A stretch of 16,306 bases of DNA, from positions 1 through 16,306 of the forward strand of contig CAYRZP010000044.1 of the NCBI GenBank assembly GCA_964428885.1. The letters run 5' to 3'. The first letter of the stretch is position 1, and each line of letters opens with the position of its first letter. A model generated the notes under the pieces. The model was given only the letters and a program-made list of their open reading frames with translations. It was not told the DNA's origin and ran no database searches. The translations under genes were made by a program, and so were the position numbers. Shown piece after piece: positions 13,399 through 16,306 of this stretch. The DNA comes from JAQVQN01 sp964428885 (GTDB taxonomy: Bacteria > Verrucomicrobiota > Kiritimatiellia > RFP12 > UBA1067).

Positions 13399-14910
13399 AT
13401 GCACAGCGAACCAGTTGTCAAAACCTCTCCGATCCAGATCTTTTCAAAAGTAAGCGCCATGTTCGCCATCACCGCGCTGGCCGGGTGGGGCGCTTGGGCC
13501 ACAGGCCTCGCGCCCGACTTGCTGCCCGTCGTGGCGGTCTGCACCTTCATAGGTGTCATCTGCACCACCCTCTTCTTCTGGACGCACCGGGTGGCGATAG
13601 CCTTTCTGGGAGTGGCGGTGCTGATCGGAACGCGGGCCATGTCCCTGCAAGGCATGTTGCGCGCCACCGAACTGGACATCATCTTCTTTCTGGTCGGCAT
13701 GATGATCATCGTCGGCGCCCTGAAAGATCTAGGTGTGCTGACATGGGTCATACAGTCCATCATAAACAGAAAACAGATGACCGGCGGGTCTTTCGTGCTG
13801 ATCCTCTGCGGCCTGTCGGCGCTGCTTTCAAGCGTCGTGGACGAGGTCTCGTCGATCGTTGTTGTGCTGGCCCTGGTCTTCCAGGTCTGCGACACCCTGA
13901 AAGTGCGCGCCGCGCCTTTTGTTTTGATTTCAGTACTCTGCACTAACATCGGATCAGCCGCAACCATGCTGGGCAACCCCGTCGGCATCTTCATCGGCAA
14001 CAAGGCCGGCTTCACCTTCGGCCAGTTCCTGTCAGGCGCGACCCCGATCGCGCTCGTGTCCCTCATCGCCACCACCGTCATCATGCTTTTATGGTTCCGC
14101 AAATCTATCCATGCGATGACGGTGCAAATGCAGTCTCACCGCGATCAACACCGCGGTCTCGGCCCGCTCGTGCGCGTGCCCTTCAAACGCGGGCTGTGCG
14201 TCCTGATCATGACGGTCTGCAGCATAGCGTTCCACCACCAGATCGAAAACCTGCTGGGACTGACCGGCTCCGAAAACAAAAACGCCTTCCTGATCGTCAC
14301 GCCTTTGATTATCGCGGGCCTGCTTATGACCTGCCGCCCGCAGCGCGCGCGACACTACGTTGAACACGACGTGGAATGGTGGACGCTGCTTTTCTTCATG
14401 CTGCTTTTCGCCATAGCCGGCTCTTTGTCAGAACAGGGAGTAACCGCCAATCTGGCACACCGGCTCAGTTCGTTCGTCACCGGCGGCCCAAAAGCCATGG
14501 TGCCCTTTGTCCTCGGCATCTCATCCGTCGGATCCGCCTTCGTCGACAACATCGTCTTCGTCGCCGCCTTCACCCCGGTCATACAGTCCTTAGTCGAACG
14601 CTCGGCCGATTACTCGATTCTCTGGTGGGCACTGCTCTTCGGCGCCTGCTTCGGCGGCAACATCACCGCTATCGGATCGACCGCCAACATCGTGGCTTTG
14701 GGGATGCTCGAGAAACGCTCCCACGCCCATATCGCTTTTCTGGAATGGCTGCAAATCGGCGTCATCGTGGGGCTGGTCACAGGCCTGATCGCTTGGGGTA
14801 TGCTCTATGTCATGCCGGTACCAAAACCGGTCGGGTTGCTTCATGCGGCGGATGCGCAAACTGAAAACGCGCACACCACCAACATTGCCACATGCTGCCA
14901 GCATCCATAA
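13399..14910 (+). CDS. ArsB/NhaD/SLC13-type (ion transporter superfamily) permease
   Basis: Inner-membrane permease of 503 residues with roughly 11-12 hydrophobic helices. Two inverted-repeat halves are visible. The first has SSVVDEVSS (144-152) and TNIGSAATMLGNPVGIFIG (182-200); the second has SAFVDNIVF (379-387) and GGNITAIGSTANIVALG (419-435). These paired hairpin motifs are typical of the ion transporter superfamily that includes ArsB, NhaD Na+/H+ antiporters and SLC13 dicarboxylate carriers. The D-N and N-x-x-x-G-S patterns slightly favour a cation or anion antiporter over a sugar carrier, but the substrate cannot be read from sequence. GGGAG lies 12 bases upstream of the ATG. The 3' end overlaps the SWIM-domain gene by 19 bp. 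Confidence 0.88.
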   Translation: MHSEPVVKTSPIQIFSKVSAMFAITALAGWGAWATGLAPDLLPVVAVCTFIGVICTTLFFWTHRVAIAFLGVAVLIGTRAMSLQGMLRATELDIIFFLVGMMIIVGALKDLGVLTWVIQSIINRKQMTGGSFVLILCGLSALLSSVVDEVSSIVVVLALVFQVCDTLKVRAAPFVLISVLCTNIGSAATMLGNPVGIFIGNKAGFTFGQFLSGATPIALVSLIATTVIMLLWFRKSIHAMTVQMQSHRDQHRGLGPLVRVPFKRGLCVLIMTVCSIAFHHQIENLLGLTGSENKNAFLIVTPLIIAGLLMTCRPQRARHYVEHDVEWWTLLFFMLLFAIAGSLSEQGVTANLAHRLSSFVTGGPKAMVPFVLGISSVGSAFVDNIVFVAAFTPVIQSLVERSADYSILWWALLFGACFGGNITAIGSTANIVALGMLEKRSHAHIAFLEWLQIGVIVGLVTGLIAWGMLYVMPVPKPVGLLHAADAQTENAHTTNIATCCQHP

Positions 14911-16306
14911 CGCGTAAGGCTCTGGCCGGATGGGGCGGCGAAGCCGTATACCTGCAAGCCGAGGGGCTGGTCAAAAAAGGCGCGGTCCTCAAGGCCGACA
15001 TCAGCGGCGACATCATCGCCGGAGTGATCGCGCGGGATTCCGGATCAAACCTCTACACCAAGCTCCGCCTGCTGCCCGGCGGTTCGATCGAAAGCCTGTG
15101 CCCCTGCTTCACCAACCGCAGCCAGGGCTTGGTCTGCCCGCATGTTGTGGCTCTCGGCATCACACTCATGCTGCGCCGCTCAGACCCCGTGCGCGAACAG
15201 AAGTACATGGAAGAGCAACGCCGCGCGCGCCGCATGGCACAGGCCGCCGACTCAGCCTTCATCCGGCGCGACCCCCGCGGCCGGGACGCAACCATCCGCA
15301 TCACCCTGCCACACGCTTGGATCTCTGACTTCCGAAACGGGCGCGTCACCATCGCGCTAACATTCAACGCCGACAGCCGACCGCTGCCCCCGGACTCCGT
15401 CGGCAGCACCGCGCTCGCGCTCTCCCCGGCAGACGACAACCTGCTGGCTGTGATCGAAGACATCTGCGAGGGGCCGCCGCCCGCGCAGTTTCAAGTCTCC
15501 GCCGCGGATTTCCTCAACATCCTCGACGTCGCACCCGTTAACAGCGTCTCGCTCGCGGACGGCGCCGCCTTGACCGTCGAAAGCTCCACCGTGCGCACCG
15601 TCCTGCGCGTCGACATCGACCACGACAACGGCGATCTGATCGTCTACCCTTTCACCGCCACACCTTCATCAAGCGAAGGAGAACTGCCGACATACCTGGT
15701 TAACGGACGACGCGGCCGCGTGCTTTCCAAAGCCCACCTCTGGCCGATGAAAGACATCCTGCCCCTCCCCTACCACAGCATCTACCGGCAGGACGAGGTC
15801 ATACCGCGGGACAAGGTCATCAACTTCCTCAAACGCGACCTGCCGACACTGCAATCCATAGCTGCCGTCGAATTCGAAGTGCCCCCCGAATGTTTCGCGC
15901 CCCGCCCGGGCACGCCCTCTTTCCGCCTGGAACTGCAGGGTACGCGGGCATCGCTGCGGGCTAACTTGTCGGCGGTTTACGGACAACACGCCTTCCCAGC
16001 CGGCTCACCCGACATCCACTCCGAGTTCGCGCTGCCGGCCCCCGACGACATCCTCGTTTACAACACCCGCAACCTCCCGGCCGAACAGGCCGCCGTCGCC
16101 GAACTCGCGGGCTACGGCTTCGAGCCCGCCGCCGATGGCCACACCCTCGTCGGCACGCGCGAAGTCATGAACTTCCTGGGCAGCGGACACCCTTCGCTGC
16201 GCCGCAGCGGCTGGAAGATCAACTTCTCCGGCAAACTCGCGGCCCTGACCGACTCACTGCCGACAGTCACGCCGGTCGTCAAGATCGCACATGACGCGCG
16301 CGGCTG
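14892..16306 (+). CDS. SWIM zinc-finger protein, N-terminal part of a probable bacterial SNF2-type helicase (cut by window end)
   Basis: An ATG at 14892 opens a frame with no stop for 471 codons to the window edge. A SWIM zinc-binding motif, Cys70-x-Cys72-x9-Cys82-x-His84, is encoded at 15099-15143 (CPC...CPH). It is preceded by a small beta-rich segment with the usual GxVxGxV-like pattern (residues 20-60). The remaining sequence is a long alpha/beta region like the SNF2-associated part found before the motor in bacterial SWIM-SNF2 proteins. The ATPase motifs (DEAH box and others) are not in the window, so the helicase assignment rests on domain architecture. The start overlaps the permease gene by 19 bp, and no clear Shine-Dalgarno sequence is present. 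Likely role: DNA- or RNA-associated ATPase. Confidence 0.78.
   Translation, partial: MLPASITRKALAGWGGEAVYLQAEGLVKKGAVLKADISGDIIAGVIARDSGSNLYTKLRLLPGGSIESLCPCFTNRSQGLVCPHVVALGITLMLRRSDPVREQKYMEEQRRARRMAQAADSAFIRRDPRGRDATIRITLPHAWISDFRNGRVTIALTFNADSRPLPPDSVGSTALALSPADDNLLAVIEDICEGPPPAQFQVSAADFLNILDVAPVNSVSLADGAALTVESSTVRTVLRVDIDHDNGDLIVYPFTATPSSSEGELPTYLVNGRRGRVLSKAHLWPMKDILPLPYHSIYRQDEVIPRDKVINFLKRDLPTLQSIAAVEFEVPPECFAPRPGTPSFRLELQGTRASLRANLSAVYGQHAFPAGSPDIHSEFALPAPDDILVYNTRNLPAEQAAVAELAGYGFEPAADGHTLVGTREVMNFLGSGHPSLRRSGWKINFSGKLAALTDSLPTVTPVVKIAHDARG

Noticed and set aside
13314..14102. 262-codon minus-strand frame antisense to the permease
   Set aside because: Rich in Met, Thr and Arg with no hydrophobic or catalytic pattern; the plus strand carries the permease motifs.
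1..16306. CRISPR array, transposon, integrase, tRNA or defence island
   Set aside because: No regularly spaced direct repeats, transposase-like frames or terminal inverted repeats, and no tRNA-like cloverleaf, were noticed. The SWIM protein alone does not establish a defence system.

Overview
The window reads as chromosomal DNA (roughly 60% GC by eye, dense genes, many 4-bp stop/start overlaps) from a Gram-negative bacterium that makes a heptose-containing lipopolysaccharide. A Tat-exported Gfo/Idh/MocA oxidoreductase, a beta-propeller/dihaem cytochrome, System II cytochrome c maturation and a PTS-EIIA/CBS protein beside an ion permease together suggest the Planctomycetota-Verrucomicrobiota-Lentisphaerota-Kiritimatiellota group. 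That placement is an inference from gene content, not a measured result. No rRNA, tRNA, CRISPR array, insertion sequence or integrase was found.

Layout. (1) 50-3594, plus strand: four overlapping genes, hldE-gmhA-gmhB-hldD, covering every step from sedoheptulose-7-phosphate to ADP-L-glycero-D-manno-heptose. (2) 3605-6745, minus strand: a YrbL-like kinase-fold protein, a Tat-signal Gfo/Idh/MocA oxidoreductase and a D-Ala-D-Ala carboxypeptidase. A perfect 9-bp inverted repeat (6809-6840) separates this group from the next. (3) 6856-12115, minus strand: a tightly coupled five-gene run. In transcription order it is a catalytic-domain-only DAHP synthase, an exported beta-propeller/dihaem c-type cytochrome, a protein resembling FkbO/Hyg5/XanB2 chorismatases, a short ResB (Ccs1) and CcsA. 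A 42-codon ORF may precede them. The cytochrome and its maturation factors belong together. The pairing of an enzyme that feeds chorismate synthesis with a chorismatase-like enzyme in the same run is the most unusual part of the window. (4) 12116-12453: a divergent intergenic region with a candidate promoter in each direction and several palindromes. (5) 12454-16306, plus strand: an EIIA(fructose-type)-CBS-CBS protein, an ArsB/NhaD/SLC13-type permease, and the N-terminal 471 codons of a SWIM zinc-finger protein of the bacterial SNF2 helicase type, cut by the window end.

How the genes work together. Region 1 makes the LPS core heptose donor, and the neighbouring kinase-fold and carboxypeptidase genes also fit envelope work. 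Region 3 looks like a periplasmic redox unit that carries its own haem-attachment machinery plus two aromatic-pathway enzymes. In region 5 the EIIA-CBS protein has no sugar permease beside it, so it is more likely a regulator or sensor for the permease than a sugar-uptake component.
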